NCBI RefSeq assembly: GCF_008801935.1
Contig: NZ_VZOT01000017.1
Coordinates: 1-48,276 of the forward strand
Origin: Comamonas kerstersii
GTDB lineage: Bacteria > Pseudomonadota > Gammaproteobacteria > Burkholderiales > Burkholderiaceae_C
DNA: 48,276 nucleotides
Direction: 5' to 3'
The position numbers and the translations under genes are program-made. The notes below the pieces were generated by a model. It ran no database searches. It was given only the letters and a program-made list of their open reading frames with translations, and had not been told where the DNA came from. Position 1 is the stretch's first letter. Every line of letters begins with the position of its first letter. Positions 24,151-33,552 of the stretch are shown piece by piece.

Positions 24151-24196
24151 TGCGCTGTGGCGCTTTTATTTTTGTGCCTTGAAAGACCTGCTCTCC

Positions 24197-25543
24197 ATGA
24201 AGTACGCCAACCTCGACCAATTTCTGCAAAACGTCGCTGATCGCAACCCCGGCCAGCCTGAATTCCTGCAAGCCGTCACCGAAGTGATGGAGTCGCTGTG
24301 GCCCTTCATCGAGCAAAACCCCAAGTACGCTGACCAGGCCCTGCTGGAGCGTCTGGTGGAAGCTGAGCGCATCATTCAGTTCCGCGTCTGCTGGACCGAC
24401 GACAAGGGCCAGGTGCAAGTCAACCGTGGCTACCGCATCCAGCACAGCATGGCCATTGGCCCTTACAAGGGCGGTATCCGCTTCCACCCCTCGGTCAACC
24501 AGTCCGTGCTGAAGTTCCTGGCGTTCGAGCAGACCTTCAAGAACGCACTGACTACCCTGCCCATGGGCGGCGGCAAGGGCGGCTCCGACTTCGACCCCAA
24601 GGGCAAGAGCCCTGCCGAAGTCATGCGTTTCTGCCAGGCCTTCGTGCAGGAGCTGTTCCGCCACGTAGGCCCTGATACCGACGTACCTGCGGGCGACATC
24701 GGCGTGGGCGGCCGTGAAGTGGGCTTCATGGCAGGCATGTACAAGAAGCTGTCCAACAGCGCTGCCTGCGTATTCACCGGCAAGGGCCTGAGCTTTGGCG
24801 GCTCGCTGATCCGCCCTGAAGCCACCGGCTACGGCACGGTGTATTTCGCGGAAGAAATGCTCAAGACCCGCAGCCAGTCTTTCCAGGGCATGACAGTCTC
24901 CGTCTCCGGTTCTGGCAATGTGGCCCAGTACGCCGTGGAAAAGGCCATGCAGCTGGGCGCCAAGGTAGTGACCGTGTCCGACTCTTCGGGCACCGTGTAC
25001 GACCCTGCAGGTTTCTCGCCCGAGAAGCTGGCCATCCTGATGGACATCAAGAACAACAAGTACGGCCGTGTGAGCGACTACGCCGCCCAGGTGCCCGGCG
25101 TGGAATTCCTGGCAGGCCAGCGCCCCTGGAGCATCAAGGTCGACGTGGCTCTGCCTTGCGCCACCCAGAACGAACTGGACGAAGCCGATGCCAAGCAGCT
25201 CATCGCCAACGGCGTGCTGTGCGTGGCTGAAGGCGCAAACATGCCTTCCACCATCGAAGCGGCCAAGGCCTTCGAAGCCGCTGGCGTGCTGTACGCCCCC
25301 GGCAAGGCATCGAACGCGGGCGGCGTGGCCACATCCGGTCTGGAAATGTCCCAGAACGCTGGCCGCCTGAGCTGGACCGCCGAAGAAGTGGACGCACGCC
25401 TGCTGCAGATCATGCAAGGCATCCACGCCGCCTGCCTGAAGTATGGCAAGCGCAACGACGGCTCCGTGAGCTACATCGACGGCGCCAACATCGCCGGCTT
25501 TGTGAAGGTGGCTGACGCCATGCTGGCTCAAGGCGTGATCTGA
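24197..25543 (+). CDS. gdhA: NADP-specific glutamate dehydrogenase
   Basis: A 448-residue hexameric-type glutamate dehydrogenase that makes glutamate from 2-oxoglutarate and ammonia. The active-site block PMGGGKGGSDFDPKGKS includes catalytic K127; the conserved FHPSVNQSVLKFLAFEQ and the Rossmann motif SGSGNVAQYAVEKA are present. Length matches E. coli GdhA (447). The frame is open far upstream, but MKYANLDQFLQNVADRNPGQPEF is the family start and the extra region is promoter and repeat DNA. A strong terminator follows at 25572-25594. Confidence 0.95.
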   Translation: MKYANLDQFLQNVADRNPGQPEFLQAVTEVMESLWPFIEQNPKYADQALLERLVEAERIIQFRVCWTDDKGQVQVNRGYRIQHSMAIGPYKGGIRFHPSVNQSVLKFLAFEQTFKNALTTLPMGGGKGGSDFDPKGKSPAEVMRFCQAFVQELFRHVGPDTDVPAGDIGVGGREVGFMAGMYKKLSNSAACVFTGKGLSFGGSLIRPEATGYGTVYFAEEMLKTRSQSFQGMTVSVSGSGNVAQYAVEKAMQLGAKVVTVSDSSGTVYDPAGFSPEKLAILMDIKNNKYGRVSDYAAQVPGVEFLAGQRPWSIKVDVALPCATQNELDEADAKQLIANGVLCVAEGANMPSTIEAAKAFEAAGVLYAPGKASNAGGVATSGLEMSQNAGRLSWTAEEVDARLLQIMQGIHAACLKYGKRNDGSVSYIDGANIAGFVKVADAMLAQGVI

Positions 25544-25571
25544 TCGCCTGGGCGTTTCACTGAAAGTACCG

Positions 25572-25594
25572 AAAGGGGCCGCAAGGCCCCTTTT
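25572..25594 (+). terminator. Rho-independent terminator of gdhA
   Basis: AAAGGGGCC and GGCCCCTTTT pair around a GCAA tetraloop. Confidence 0.92.
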
Positions 25595-25642
25595 CGCTTT
25601 TCAGCACTGCGGAAAATGCCTGGCGGCCAACGCACAGGCATA

Positions 25643-25676
25643 CAAAAAAGCCCCTCAGGCACGGCCAGAGGGGCTT
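25643..25676 (-). terminator. Rho-independent terminator of the glycosyltransferase operon
   Basis: On the minus strand AAGCCCCTC pairs perfectly with GAGGGGCTT around an 16-base loop and runs into TTTTTT. Confidence 0.85.
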
Positions 25677-25707
25677 GGTCTATGTAGCAATAAAAAAAGA
25701 AACGGAA

Positions 25708-26457
25708 TTATTCGCGCCAGTGCTCGGCCACCCAGGTGGCAGGCTTGATAAAGCGGAAACGCCGGTTGCGACGTCCTGCCAGTGCATCCGGCGGATTGCA
25801 CTCACCATGGAAGATCACGATGCGCGCGTTATCCGGCACAAACGGTGGCTTCCAGTAATTCGTGGGCCAGGAGGGAATGCAGTGGTACTTGAAGCTGGGG
25901 CACCATTCAGCAGGCCAGTATTTGAGCTTGCCCTGCTTGTGCAGCACATCCGACAGATAGGCCTGCTCGTTACGGAACTGCTTGCGGATTGCTTCAAAGT
26001 GACCGCGGAAGTACTCGAGCACATCAGGGTGCGCACCCAGCTCAAAGCGGTAGACGGAAGAATTGCCAGTGATGCGCCATGGGCGCTTGTGGTCGTGGAT
26101 GATGAGGAATTCACCGGGATAGGTGAAAAAGTCATCCAGCGGACCGGTAATCACCACATCCACATCCAGAAACAGCGCCGTGCCCTTGAGGCCATGCAAA
26201 TCCTTGCTGAAGGTGGTCAGCTTGGTCCAGCCGCGCTCGGGAATGCCAGGCGGCAGGTCCAGCGAAGGAATCGGCAGACATTCCACCTCGGGACGAATCC
26301 CTTCGGAATTGTCGGTCAGGCAGACAAAGCGAAAATCACCACTGAGATGGCGACGCACCATGGCATACAGGCGGTTGACGTACTCAGGCCCGTACTTGGT
26401 GCCCCACTTCATGCACAGAATGTGACGCTCGGAAGATGTGGAAGCAGTAACTGTCAT
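25708..26457 (-). CDS. Glycosyltransferase-like protein (GT-A fold, DxD motif)
   Basis: A 249-residue cytoplasmic protein. KGTALFLDVDVVITGPLDDFF contains a hydrophobic strand plus DVD, the nucleotide-sugar/metal motif of GT-A enzymes such as GT8. WTKLTTFSKDLHGLKG before it and FHGECNPPDA near the end, with a metal-binding-type histidine, fit the same fold. The acceptor and sugar are unknown. It lies 14 bp downstream of yhbY on the same strand, so the two are likely cotranscribed, and ends in a strong terminator. Confidence 0.75.
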   Translation of the reverse strand: MTVTASTSSERHILCMKWGTKYGPEYVNRLYAMVRRHLSGDFRFVCLTDNSEGIRPEVECLPIPSLDLPPGIPERGWTKLTTFSKDLHGLKGTALFLDVDVVITGPLDDFFTYPGEFLIIHDHKRPWRITGNSSVYRFELGAHPDVLEYFRGHFEAIRKQFRNEQAYLSDVLHKQGKLKYWPAEWCPSFKYHCIPSWPTNYWKPPFVPDNARIVIFHGECNPPDALAGRRNRRFRFIKPATWVAEHWRE

Positions 26458-26471
26458 GCAGCAGTGCGCCT

Positions 26472-26945
26472 TTAATCAGGACGACCTTTTTTGAGCGACT
26501 TGGGCTTGGCCTTCTTGGCACGCTTGATCAGGCCACCCTGTGTGAGGCGCTGGTTACCCAGCACGCGGATCTGCTTGACCGTAGGCTTGGTGCCTGCGCG
26601 GCCAAACTTCAGCAGCTTGACGTCACGAGGACCGGGCATACGGTCTTCGTCAAAGGCCTTGTCCTTCTCAGGAATGGGACGCCACAGCACCAGCAGCTTG
26701 CCGATGTGCTGGATGGGGGCAGCGTTCAGTTCGTCGCACAATTGCAGATAAACCTGCTCACGTGCGGCGCGATCGTCACCGAACACACGAACCTTGATCA
26801 GGCCGTGGGCGTTCAAAGCGGCGTCAACTTCCTTCTGTACGGCCGGTGTAAGGCCGTCAGCACCAATCATGACCACAGGGTCCAGATGGTGGGCATTGGC
26901 GCGGTGTTCCCGGCGCTCAGCGGGAGTTAATTCAATTTGGGGCAT
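26472..26945 (-). CDS. yhbY: YhbY-family RNA-binding protein (CRM domain)
   Basis: A 157-residue protein. The first ~97 residues form the CRM/YhbY domain ([31 protein letters not shown] ... [13 protein letters not shown]), which binds pre-50S ribosomal subunits. The C-terminal ~60 residues are a basic extension ([17 protein letters not shown]), absent from the ~97-residue E. coli protein. It diverges from rlmE, another 50S maturation factor, with 32 bp between the starts, a widely conserved arrangement. Confidence 0.92.
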   Translation of the reverse strand: MPQIELTPAERREHRANAHHLDPVVMIGADGLTPAVQKEVDAALNAHGLIKVRVFGDDRAAREQVYLQLCDELNAAPIQHIGKLLVLWRPIPEKDKAFDEDRMPGPRDVKLLKFGRAGTKPTVKQIRVLGNQRLTQGGLIKRAKKAKPKSLKKGRPD

Positions 26946-26977
26946 GCCCGTATTATCGAGGCAGGAAGAAATTTGCG

Positions 26978-27631
26978 ATGAATACCAAAACGAAAAGCAA
27001 GAAGGTCAACAAGAATTGGCTGCATGCGCACATCAACGACCCTTATGTGCAAGCCGCACAAAAGGACGGCTACCGCGCACGCGCAGCCTACAAACTCAAG
27101 GAAATTGACGAGACCTTCAAGCTCATCAGGCCCGGCCAGATTGTGGTCGACCTGGGCTGCGCCCCCGGCGCCTGGAGCCAGTACCTGCGCCGCAGACTAT
27201 CGCCCACCGGCGCAGCCGCAGGTGAACTCAACGGCACTATCATCTCTCTGGACCTGCTGCCCATGGAGCCGATTGAAGGCGTGCACTACATCCAGGGCGA
27301 CTTCCGCGATGAGTCTGTACTCACTCAACTGGAAGATGTGGTTCAGGGTCGGCCGGTGGATGTGGTGGTTTCGGATATGGCCCCCAATCTCTCCGGCCAC
27401 AGCACCACCGATGGCGCACGCGTAGCCCACCTGATCGAGCTGGCCGTGGACTTCGCCACCCGCCACCTGCGCCCAGAAGGCGCGCTGGTCACCAAGGTGT
27501 TCCACGGCCCCGGCTACGACGAACTGGTCAAGCTGTTCCGTGAGCATTTCAAGGTGGTCAAGCCCCTGAAGCCCAAGTCTTCGCGTGACAAGTCCGCAGA
27601 AACTTTCCTGATCGGAATCGGTCTGAAATAA
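26978..27631 (+). CDS. rlmE: 23S rRNA (uridine-2'-O)-methyltransferase RlmE
   Basis: A 217-residue SAM-dependent methyltransferase (FtsJ/RrmJ) that methylates U2552 of 23S rRNA. The SAM motif [15 protein letters not shown] is clear. The K-D-K-E catalytic set can be placed at K in [13 protein letters not shown] in [14 protein letters not shown] in [10 protein letters not shown] and E in [15 protein letters not shown] precedes the ATG. It is the first gene of the rlmE-ftsH-folP-glmM block. Confidence 0.95.
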   Translation: MNTKTKSKKVNKNWLHAHINDPYVQAAQKDGYRARAAYKLKEIDETFKLIRPGQIVVDLGCAPGAWSQYLRRRLSPTGAAAGELNGTIISLDLLPMEPIEGVHYIQGDFRDESVLTQLEDVVQGRPVDVVVSDMAPNLSGHSTTDGARVAHLIELAVDFATRHLRPEGALVTKVFHGPGYDELVKLFREHFKVVKPLKPKSSRDKSAETFLIGIGLK

Positions 27632-27707
27632 GACGGCAGCCCCCTTGCTGGCGCAGAAAAACCTTGAATCCCGTTGTCTTGGCGGGAATAGGGTCTCGGC
27701 GCTCTCG

Positions 27708-27735
27708 CTTGAAAGACCTAAAATGAGCCACATCT
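27708..27735 (+). promoter_or_regulatory. Heat-shock (sigma-32-type) promoter candidate for ftsH
   Basis: CTTGAAA at 27708-27714 matches the sigma-32 -35 exactly. After 13 bases, CCACATCT at 27728-27735 matches the CCCCATNT -10 at seven of eight positions (N counted as matching). It lies 55 bp upstream of the ftsH start. E. coli ftsH is known to be heat-inducible. Confidence 0.6.
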
Positions 27736-27790
27736 GGGAAACACCCCTTTCCCATATGAATGTTTCTCCTCTTTTCCTCTGGAGCCCCGC

Positions 27791-29716
27791 TTGAACAATC
27801 AGTGGTTTTCAAAAATTGCCGTCTGGCTGGTCATTGCCATGGTGCTGTTCACGGTATTCAAGCAATTTGATACCCGTGGCAGTGCAGGTGCTGCCCAAAT
27901 CGGCTATTCGGAATTCCTGGCAGATGTGCGTAGCAACCGCATCAAAAGTGCAACCATCCAGGAAGGCCCCAGTGGCACCGAAATCGTTGCACTCACAAAC
28001 GATGATCGCCGTGTTCGCACCACTGCGACCTATCTGGATCGCGGCCTGGTCGGAGATCTGATCGACCACGATGTCAAGTTCGACGTCAAGCCCCGTGAAG
28101 AAGGTTCTCTGCTCATGAGCCTGCTGGTGAGCTGGGGCCCCATGCTCCTCTTGATTGCTGTGTGGATCTACTTCATGCGCCAGATGCAAGGTGGCGGCAA
28201 GGGCGGCGCTTTCAGCTTTGGCAAGTCCAAGGCACGTATGCTGGATGAAAACAGCAACAGCGTGACCTTTGCTGACGTGGCTGGCTGCGACGAGGCCAAG
28301 GAAGAAGTCAAGGAAGTCGTGGACTTCCTGAAAGACCCCAACAAGTTCCAGAAGCTCGGCGGCCGCATTCCCCGTGGTCTGCTGCTGGTCGGCCCTCCTG
28401 GTACAGGTAAGACCCTGCTGGCCAAGTCGATTGCCGGCGAAGCCAAGGTGCCTTTCTTCTCGATCTCCGGTTCGGACTTCGTAGAAATGTTCGTCGGCGT
28501 GGGCGCTGCCCGTGTGCGCGACATGTTCGAGAACGCCAAGAAGAACGCTCCCTGCATCATCTTCATTGACGAAATTGATGCTGTGGGCCGCCAGCGTGGT
28601 GCCGGCATGGGTGGTGGCAACGATGAACGTGAGCAGACACTGAACCAGATGCTGGTCGAGATGGACGGCTTTGAGACCAACCTCGGCGTGATCGTCGTGG
28701 CTGCAACCAACCGCCCCGACATTCTGGATGCTGCCCTGCTGCGCCCCGGCCGTTTTGACCGTCAGGTCTATGTGACGCTGCCTGATATCCGTGGCCGTGA
28801 ACAGATCCTGAACGTGCACATGCGCAAGATCCCTGTGGGTCAGGACGTGAACGCTTCCGTGATCGCCCGTGGCACGCCCGGCATGTCCGGCGCTGATCTG
28901 GCCAACCTGTGCAACGAAGCTGCTCTGATGGCTGCACGCCGTAACGCGCGCACTGTCGAGATGCAGGACTTCGAAAAGGCCAAGGACAAAATCATCATGG
29001 GCCCCGAGCGCAAGACCATGGTCATGCCCGAGGAAGAGCGCCGCAACACGGCCTACCACGAAGCGGGCCACGCCCTGATCGGCCGCCTGCTGCCCAAGTG
29101 CGATCCTGTGCACAAGGTCACCATCATCCCTCGTGGTCGAGCACTGGGCGTGACCATGAGCCTGCCCGAGAAGGATCGCTACTCCTACGACAAGGAGTAC
29201 ATGCTCAACCAGATCGCCATGCTGTTCGGTGGCCGCATCGCAGAAGAAGTGTTCATGAACCAGATGACCACTGGTGCATCGAACGACTTTGAGCGCGCTA
29301 CCCAGATCGCCCGCGACATGGTGACCCGCTACGGCATGAGTGATGCACTTGGCCCCATGGTGTATTCCGAGCAGGAAGGCGAACCCTTCCTGGGTCGCAC
29401 CTTCAGCCGTGGTGCCAACCTGTCCGAAGCCACCATGCAGAAGGTGGATGACGAAGTGCGCCGCATCATCGATGAGCAGTACAATCTGGCACGCAAGCTC
29501 ATCGAAGACAACCAGGACAAGATGCACGCCATGGCCAAGGCCATGCTGGAGTGGGAAACCATTGACTCCGAGCAGCTGGACGACATCTTTGCTGGCAAGG
29601 AGCCCCGTCCTCCAAAGGACTTCGTTCCCCGCACGCCCAACCCATCGGACGACAACAACAACTCCAGCGGTGGCGCTACATCCGTAGACACCAATCCATC
29701 GCCTAGCGCTGCCTGA
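27791..29716 (+). CDS. ftsH: ATP-dependent zinc metalloprotease FtsH
   Basis: A 641-residue membrane AAA+ protease that degrades misassembled membrane proteins and regulators such as LpxC and sigma-32. Two transmembrane helices (about 8-24 and 107-128) flank a periplasmic domain. Walker A is GPPGTGKT (201-208), with Walker [12 protein letters not shown] and the second region of homology ([18 protein letters not shown]). The zinc motif HEAGH is at 423-427. The start codon is TTG at 27791, supported by GGAG at 27781-27784 and by the family N-terminus [12 protein letters not shown]. The tail is Asn/Ser-rich. A heat-shock-like promoter lies upstream and a terminator follows. Confidence 0.96.
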   Translation: MNNQWFSKIAVWLVIAMVLFTVFKQFDTRGSAGAAQIGYSEFLADVRSNRIKSATIQEGPSGTEIVALTNDDRRVRTTATYLDRGLVGDLIDHDVKFDVKPREEGSLLMSLLVSWGPMLLLIAVWIYFMRQMQGGGKGGAFSFGKSKARMLDENSNSVTFADVAGCDEAKEEVKEVVDFLKDPNKFQKLGGRIPRGLLLVGPPGTGKTLLAKSIAGEAKVPFFSISGSDFVEMFVGVGAARVRDMFENAKKNAPCIIFIDEIDAVGRQRGAGMGGGNDEREQTLNQMLVEMDGFETNLGVIVVAATNRPDILDAALLRPGRFDRQVYVTLPDIRGREQILNVHMRKIPVGQDVNASVIARGTPGMSGADLANLCNEAALMAARRNARTVEMQDFEKAKDKIIMGPERKTMVMPEEERRNTAYHEAGHALIGRLLPKCDPVHKVTIIPRGRALGVTMSLPEKDRYSYDKEYMLNQIAMLFGGRIAEEVFMNQMTTGASNDFERATQIARDMVTRYGMSDALGPMVYSEQEGEPFLGRTFSRGANLSEATMQKVDDEVRRIIDEQYNLARKLIEDNQDKMHAMAKAMLEWETIDSEQLDDIFAGKEPRPPKDFVPRTPNPSDDNNNSSGGATSVDTNPSPSAA

Positions 29717-29734
29717 GACAGCACTACACATCAG

Positions 29735-29758
29735 ACGGGGCCATAGTGCCCCGTTTTT
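29735..29758 (+). terminator. Rho-independent terminator between ftsH and folP
   Basis: ACGGGGC and GCCCCGT pair around a CATAGT loop and are followed by TTTT. It probably limits rather than blocks read-through into folP, which starts 24 bp later. Confidence 0.85.
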
Positions 29759-29781
29759 CTTTGCCCATTGGAGATCAACGT

Positions 29782-30636
29782 ATGCCGCAATGGCAAACCA
29801 CCCATTTCCTGCTGGACCTCAAGCGCCCTCTGATCATGGGCATCGTCAACAACACCCCAGACTCGTTTTCGGATGGCGGCAAGTACCAGGGCCAGCGTGC
29901 CCTGCAACATGCCGAGCAGCTGATCAAGGACGGTGCGGATATTCTGGATATCGGCGGAGAGTCCACCCGCCCCGGCTCGCCCGCCGTCCCCCTGGAGGAA
30001 GAACTGGCACGCGTACTGCCCGTAGTACAGGAAGCAGTCCGGCTGGGCGTGGCTGTTTCTGTGGATACCTACAAACCACAGGTCATGCAGGCTGTGCTGG
30101 ATCTGGGAGCGGACATCATCAATGACGTCTGGGGACTGCGCCAGCCCGGCGCACAGGATGTGGTCGCAGCCCACCACAGCTGTGGTGTCTGCCTCATGCA
30201 CATGCACCAGACGCCGCAGAACATGCACCTGCAGCACATGCAGGGCGATGCTGTCCCTCAGGTATGCGACTTTCTGCTGCGCGAAACCCAGGCATTGCTG
30301 GATCGTGGCGTGGCACGCAATCGCATCGTCTGGGACTATGGCATCGGCTTTGGAAAAAGCGTGCCACAAAATTTTGCCTTGCTGGCGCGACAGGCGGAGC
30401 TGCTGGATTTAGACTTTCCCCTGCTCGCCGGATGGTCCCGCAAGGGCTCACTGGGCCAGGTCAGTGGACTGCCGGTGCAGCAGCGCATGGTTCCCAGCGT
30501 CGCAGCGGCCCTGCTGGCCGTAGAACGCGGCGCACGCATTGTGCGCGTACATGATGTGGCTGAAACCAGGGCTGCACTGTCCGTCTGGCAAGCCATGCAC
30601 GACCAGACACACAACAACGCATCACAAGAGAATTGA
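29782..30636 (+). CDS. folP: Dihydropteroate synthase
   Basis: A 284-residue TIM-barrel enzyme that joins pterin pyrophosphate to p-aminobenzoate in folate synthesis, the target of sulfonamides. Motifs include [16 protein letters not shown] (the usual text is [14 protein letters not shown]), [36 protein letters not shown] and the terminal RVHDV. GGAG at 29770-29773 sets the ATG at 29782; a longer open frame runs through the terminator and is not favoured. glmM follows after 2 bp. Confidence 0.95.
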   Translation: MPQWQTTHFLLDLKRPLIMGIVNNTPDSFSDGGKYQGQRALQHAEQLIKDGADILDIGGESTRPGSPAVPLEEELARVLPVVQEAVRLGVAVSVDTYKPQVMQAVLDLGADIINDVWGLRQPGAQDVVAAHHSCGVCLMHMHQTPQNMHLQHMQGDAVPQVCDFLLRETQALLDRGVARNRIVWDYGIGFGKSVPQNFALLARQAELLDLDFPLLAGWSRKGSLGQVSGLPVQQRMVPSVAAALLAVERGARIVRVHDVAETRAALSVWQAMHDQTHNNASQEN

Positions 30637-30638
30637 CA

Positions 30639-31973
30639 ATGGCTCGCAAGTATTTTGGCACTGACGGTATTCGCGGCAGAGTGGGGCAATCGGTCATCAA
30701 CCCCGACTTCGCCCTGCGTCTGGCGCACGCCGTAGGCCGCGTGCTCAAACAGCAGCAAGAGCGCCCCACTGTTCTGATTGGCAAGGACACCCGTATTTCT
30801 GGCTACATGCTGGAAGCAGCCATGGAGGCCGGCTTCAATGCCGCAGGAGTGGATGTCATCTTGCTCGGCCCTCTGCCAACACCTGGCGTGGCCTACCTCA
30901 CCCGCACCCAGCGCGCCAGCCTGGGCGTAGTCATCAGTGCCAGTCACAACCCGTACTACGACAACGGCATCAAGTTCTTCAGCGCACAGGGCAGCAAGCT
31001 CGACGATGCCTGGGAAGAAGCCGTAGAAGCTGCGCTGGAAGATGCGCCGCAGTGGGTGGATTCATCAGCATTGGGCAAGACCCGCCGCCTGGATGATGCC
31101 GCAGGCCGCTATATCGAGTTCTGCAAGAGCACCTTTGACAATCAGCTGTCATTGCACAGTCTCAAGATCGTGGTCGATGCTGCCCACGGCGCGGCCTATC
31201 ACATTGCCCCCAAGGTCTTGCACGAACTGGGTGCCGATGTCATCACCATCGGCTGCGACCCCAATGGCCTGAACATCAACGATGGCGTGGGTGCAACCCA
31301 TCCTGAAGCACTGGCTTTGGCAGTGCGTGCCAACCACGCCGACTATGGCGTGGCGCTCGATGGCGATGCAGACCGGCTGCTCATGGTGGATGCCTCCGGC
31401 CGCATCTATAACGGCGATGAGTTACTGTACCTCATGGTGCAGGAGCGCCTGCAGCGCGGCGAGCAAGTCGCAGGTGTGGTCGGTACGCTCATGACCAATA
31501 TGGCCGTAGAGATTGCCTTGCAGCAGCAGGGCATTGGTTTTGTCCGCGCCAAGGTGGGAGACCGCTATGTGCTGGAAGCCCTGAACGACAAGGGCTGGCT
31601 CATCGGGGGCGAAGGCTCGGGGCACCTGCTGGCACTGGATAAACAGACCACAGGCGACGGTCTGGTCAGCGCCCTGCAGGTGCTGCAAAGCTGCGTACGC
31701 AGTGGCAAGACACTGGCTGAGCAGCTGTCAGCGCTGACGCTCTTTCCGCAGACGCTGATCAATGTGCGCCTGTCCCCTGAGCAGGACTGGAAGCAGAACC
31801 AGCTCCTGGCCCAGGCCCAGCAGGAAGTGGAGCAGCAGTTGGGCAATACCGGCCGCGTACTGATTCGTGCCAGCGGCACAGAGCCATTGCTGCGTGTGAT
31901 GGTGGAAGCACGTGATGCAGACCTGGCCAGCCACTGCGCACAAAAGCTGGCGGACGCCGCCAAAGCGGGTTAA
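30639..31973 (+). CDS. glmM: Phosphoglucosamine mutase
   Basis: A 444-residue enzyme converting glucosamine-6-phosphate to glucosamine-1-phosphate for peptidoglycan and LPS precursors. The catalytic phosphoserine is S102 in [16 protein letters not shown]. The metal loop DGDADR and the phosphate-binding [12 protein letters not shown] are intact. The start [13 protein letters not shown] is standard and follows AAGAG; the gene begins 2 bp after the folP stop, so the two are co-translated. A terminator follows at 32072-32103. Confidence 0.96.
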   Translation: MARKYFGTDGIRGRVGQSVINPDFALRLAHAVGRVLKQQQERPTVLIGKDTRISGYMLEAAMEAGFNAAGVDVILLGPLPTPGVAYLTRTQRASLGVVISASHNPYYDNGIKFFSAQGSKLDDAWEEAVEAALEDAPQWVDSSALGKTRRLDDAAGRYIEFCKSTFDNQLSLHSLKIVVDAAHGAAYHIAPKVLHELGADVITIGCDPNGLNINDGVGATHPEALALAVRANHADYGVALDGDADRLLMVDASGRIYNGDELLYLMVQERLQRGEQVAGVVGTLMTNMAVEIALQQQGIGFVRAKVGDRYVLEALNDKGWLIGGEGSGHLLALDKQTTGDGLVSALQVLQSCVRSGKTLAEQLSALTLFPQTLINVRLSPEQDWKQNQLLAQAQQEVEQQLGNTGRVLIRASGTEPLLRVMVEARDADLASHCAQKLADAAKAG

Positions 31974-32071
31974 CACTTACTGCTGATTGCCGCACTGTGG
32001 CCGTGCGAAATGCTTGCATTTGTCGGCCGGCCCGCCAACAATTGGTTTTGCACCCTGAGGGTGCAAGCCCC

Positions 32072-32103
32072 AAGCCCGGACAACCACCGTTGCCCGGGCT
32101 TTT
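32072..32103 (+). terminator. Terminator region after glmM
   Basis: AAGCCCGG and CCGGGCTT pair (8 bp, 14-base loop) before TTCTCTGTT. A small hairpin GCACCC-TGA-GGGTGC sits just upstream at 32050-32064. The remaining gap to rnk (to 32263) holds no gene; it includes the palindrome GCGGTTTAACCGC at 32230-32242, close to the rnk ribosome binding site. Confidence 0.7.
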
Positions 32104-32263
32104 CTCTGTTACAGCACAGATGCAGAACAAGTCCTACAACCTGGAAGTCATGCTGTAACACCCTTTTCGCCTTATCCTCCAGCCTAGTCGCCACAGCTTT
32201 GCATGCACTGGGCCGGACCTTCTTTCACAGCGGTTTAACCGCACCTCCGCGAGGAAGTATTTC

Positions 32264-32677
32264 ATGGCAACCCAAAAACCTGCTATCACCGTGTCGTCGC
32301 TGGACATGGATCGTTTGGAAGCTTTGCTGGACAAGCTGCCCCAGAATTTTCCAGGCCGTGACGCTCTGGAAGCCGAGCTGGACCGAGCTGACGTACTCGA
32401 TCCTCAGGACATGCCTGCTGACGTGGTGACGATGAACTCCACCGTCCGCTTCTCCCTGCAAGGTACCGAAAACAGCCAGACGCTGACACTGGTCTACCCC
32501 AAGGAAGTCGATGGCAGCCCGGACAAGGTTTCCGTCTTTGCCACCGTAGGCACAGCACTGCTGGGTCTGCGCATCGGTGACACCTTTGAACTGCCCAGCC
32601 CCACGGGCAAAGTCGTCACCGTCAAAGTGGAAGCCATCACCTACCAGCCAGAGCGCTCTGGCGAACTGCATCGCTGA
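32264..32677 (+). CDS. rnk: Rnk-type regulator of nucleoside diphosphate kinase (GreA/GreB C-terminal domain)
   Basis: A 137-residue protein of the Rnk group: a short N-terminal coiled coil (ITVSSLDMDRLEALLDKLP ... LEAELDRADVLDPQDMP) followed by the GreA/GreB C-terminal FKBP-like domain (VTMNSTVRF ... TLVYPKEVDGSPDKVSVFATVGTALLGLRIGD). Rnk binds RNA polymerase and modulates NDP-kinase levels in Pseudomonas and E. coli. CGAGGAAG at 32250-32257 provides the ribosome binding site. It is a single gene. Confidence 0.85.
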   Translation: MATQKPAITVSSLDMDRLEALLDKLPQNFPGRDALEAELDRADVLDPQDMPADVVTMNSTVRFSLQGTENSQTLTLVYPKEVDGSPDKVSVFATVGTALLGLRIGDTFELPSPTGKVVTVKVEAITYQPERSGELHR

Positions 32678-32793
32678 TACAGCAGCTACCGGCGTGCCTT
32701 GCACGCCACATCCTGCGCAGAGAGTCCATACCGGTAAGCATCAGTAAATTCAGCAATTGCAGTAATTTCCCCATTCCTAGGCACAATCTGGGT

Positions 32794-33384
32794 ATGACAC
32801 AAAACACCCCACTTCCTGCACTGACACGGCAATTCGTTTCGCACTTTGGCGAAATGGGTAGCCGTTGGGGCATCAACCGCACCGTAGGCCAGATCTACGC
32901 ATTGCTGTATTTGTCACCACGTGCACTCAATGCCGAAGAGATTGCCGAGACCCTGGAGTTCTCGCGGTCCAACGTCAGCATGGGCCTGAAGGAGCTGCAG
33001 TCGTGGCGTCTGGTCAACCTGCGCCACCACGCCGGTGATCGCCGTGAATACTTTGAAGCACCACAAGACGTCTGGGAAATTTTCCGCCGCCTGGCCGAAG
33101 AGCGTCGCCGCCGCGAGATCGAACCCACGCAGTCCATGCTGCGCTCTGCACTGCTGGAAGAAGCTTCCAGCGATGATGAACGCTATGCCCAGCAGCGCAT
33201 GCAGGACATGTATGAGCTGATTGAGAAACTCATGACTTGGTTCGACGATGTCCAGCGCCTCAAGCCTGAAACTGCCATGCAGCTCATGGGCATGGGTGCT
33301 GCCGTCACCCGGGTACTGGACTTCAAGGATCGCCTGCTGGGCGGTGAAAAGTCCAAGGGCAAGGATGAAAATCCAGCTGCCTGA
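32794..33384 (+). CDS. GbsR/MarR-family transcriptional regulator
   Basis: A 196-residue winged-helix regulator. MGSRWGINRTVGQIYALLYLSPRALNAEEIAETLEFSRSNVSMGLKEL is the DNA-binding domain characteristic of GbsR-like proteins, with wing residues HHAGDRREYF. A long helical C-terminus (about 95-170) probably dimerises, and the tail is Lys-rich. It is followed by a terminator, so it is separately transcribed from the oxidoreductase gene 168 bp downstream, which is nevertheless a plausible target. Confidence 0.85.
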   Translation: MTQNTPLPALTRQFVSHFGEMGSRWGINRTVGQIYALLYLSPRALNAEEIAETLEFSRSNVSMGLKELQSWRLVNLRHHAGDRREYFEAPQDVWEIFRRLAEERRRREIEPTQSMLRSALLEEASSDDERYAQQRMQDMYELIEKLMTWFDDVQRLKPETAMQLMGMGAAVTRVLDFKDRLLGGEKSKGKDENPAA

Positions 33385-33405
33385 GTCTGAAGGTTATCTT
33401 CTTTC

Positions 33406-33431
33406 AAGCCTGCGTTACGCAGGCTTTTTTT
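33406..33431 (+). terminator. Rho-independent terminator after the GbsR-like gene
   Basis: AAGCCTGCG and CGCAGGCTT form a perfect 9-bp stem with a TTA loop, followed by a T-run. Confidence 0.92.
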
Positions 33432-33552
33432 ATGTACTGCTGCACTGCCCACTGGGCGAAACAGGGTATTGGATGACAGCATCGTTGGCCCGTATCTGCT
33501 TAGCATGACAAGCGCTTACCCATTGTCATACTTGCTAACAAAGGCTTCTACG

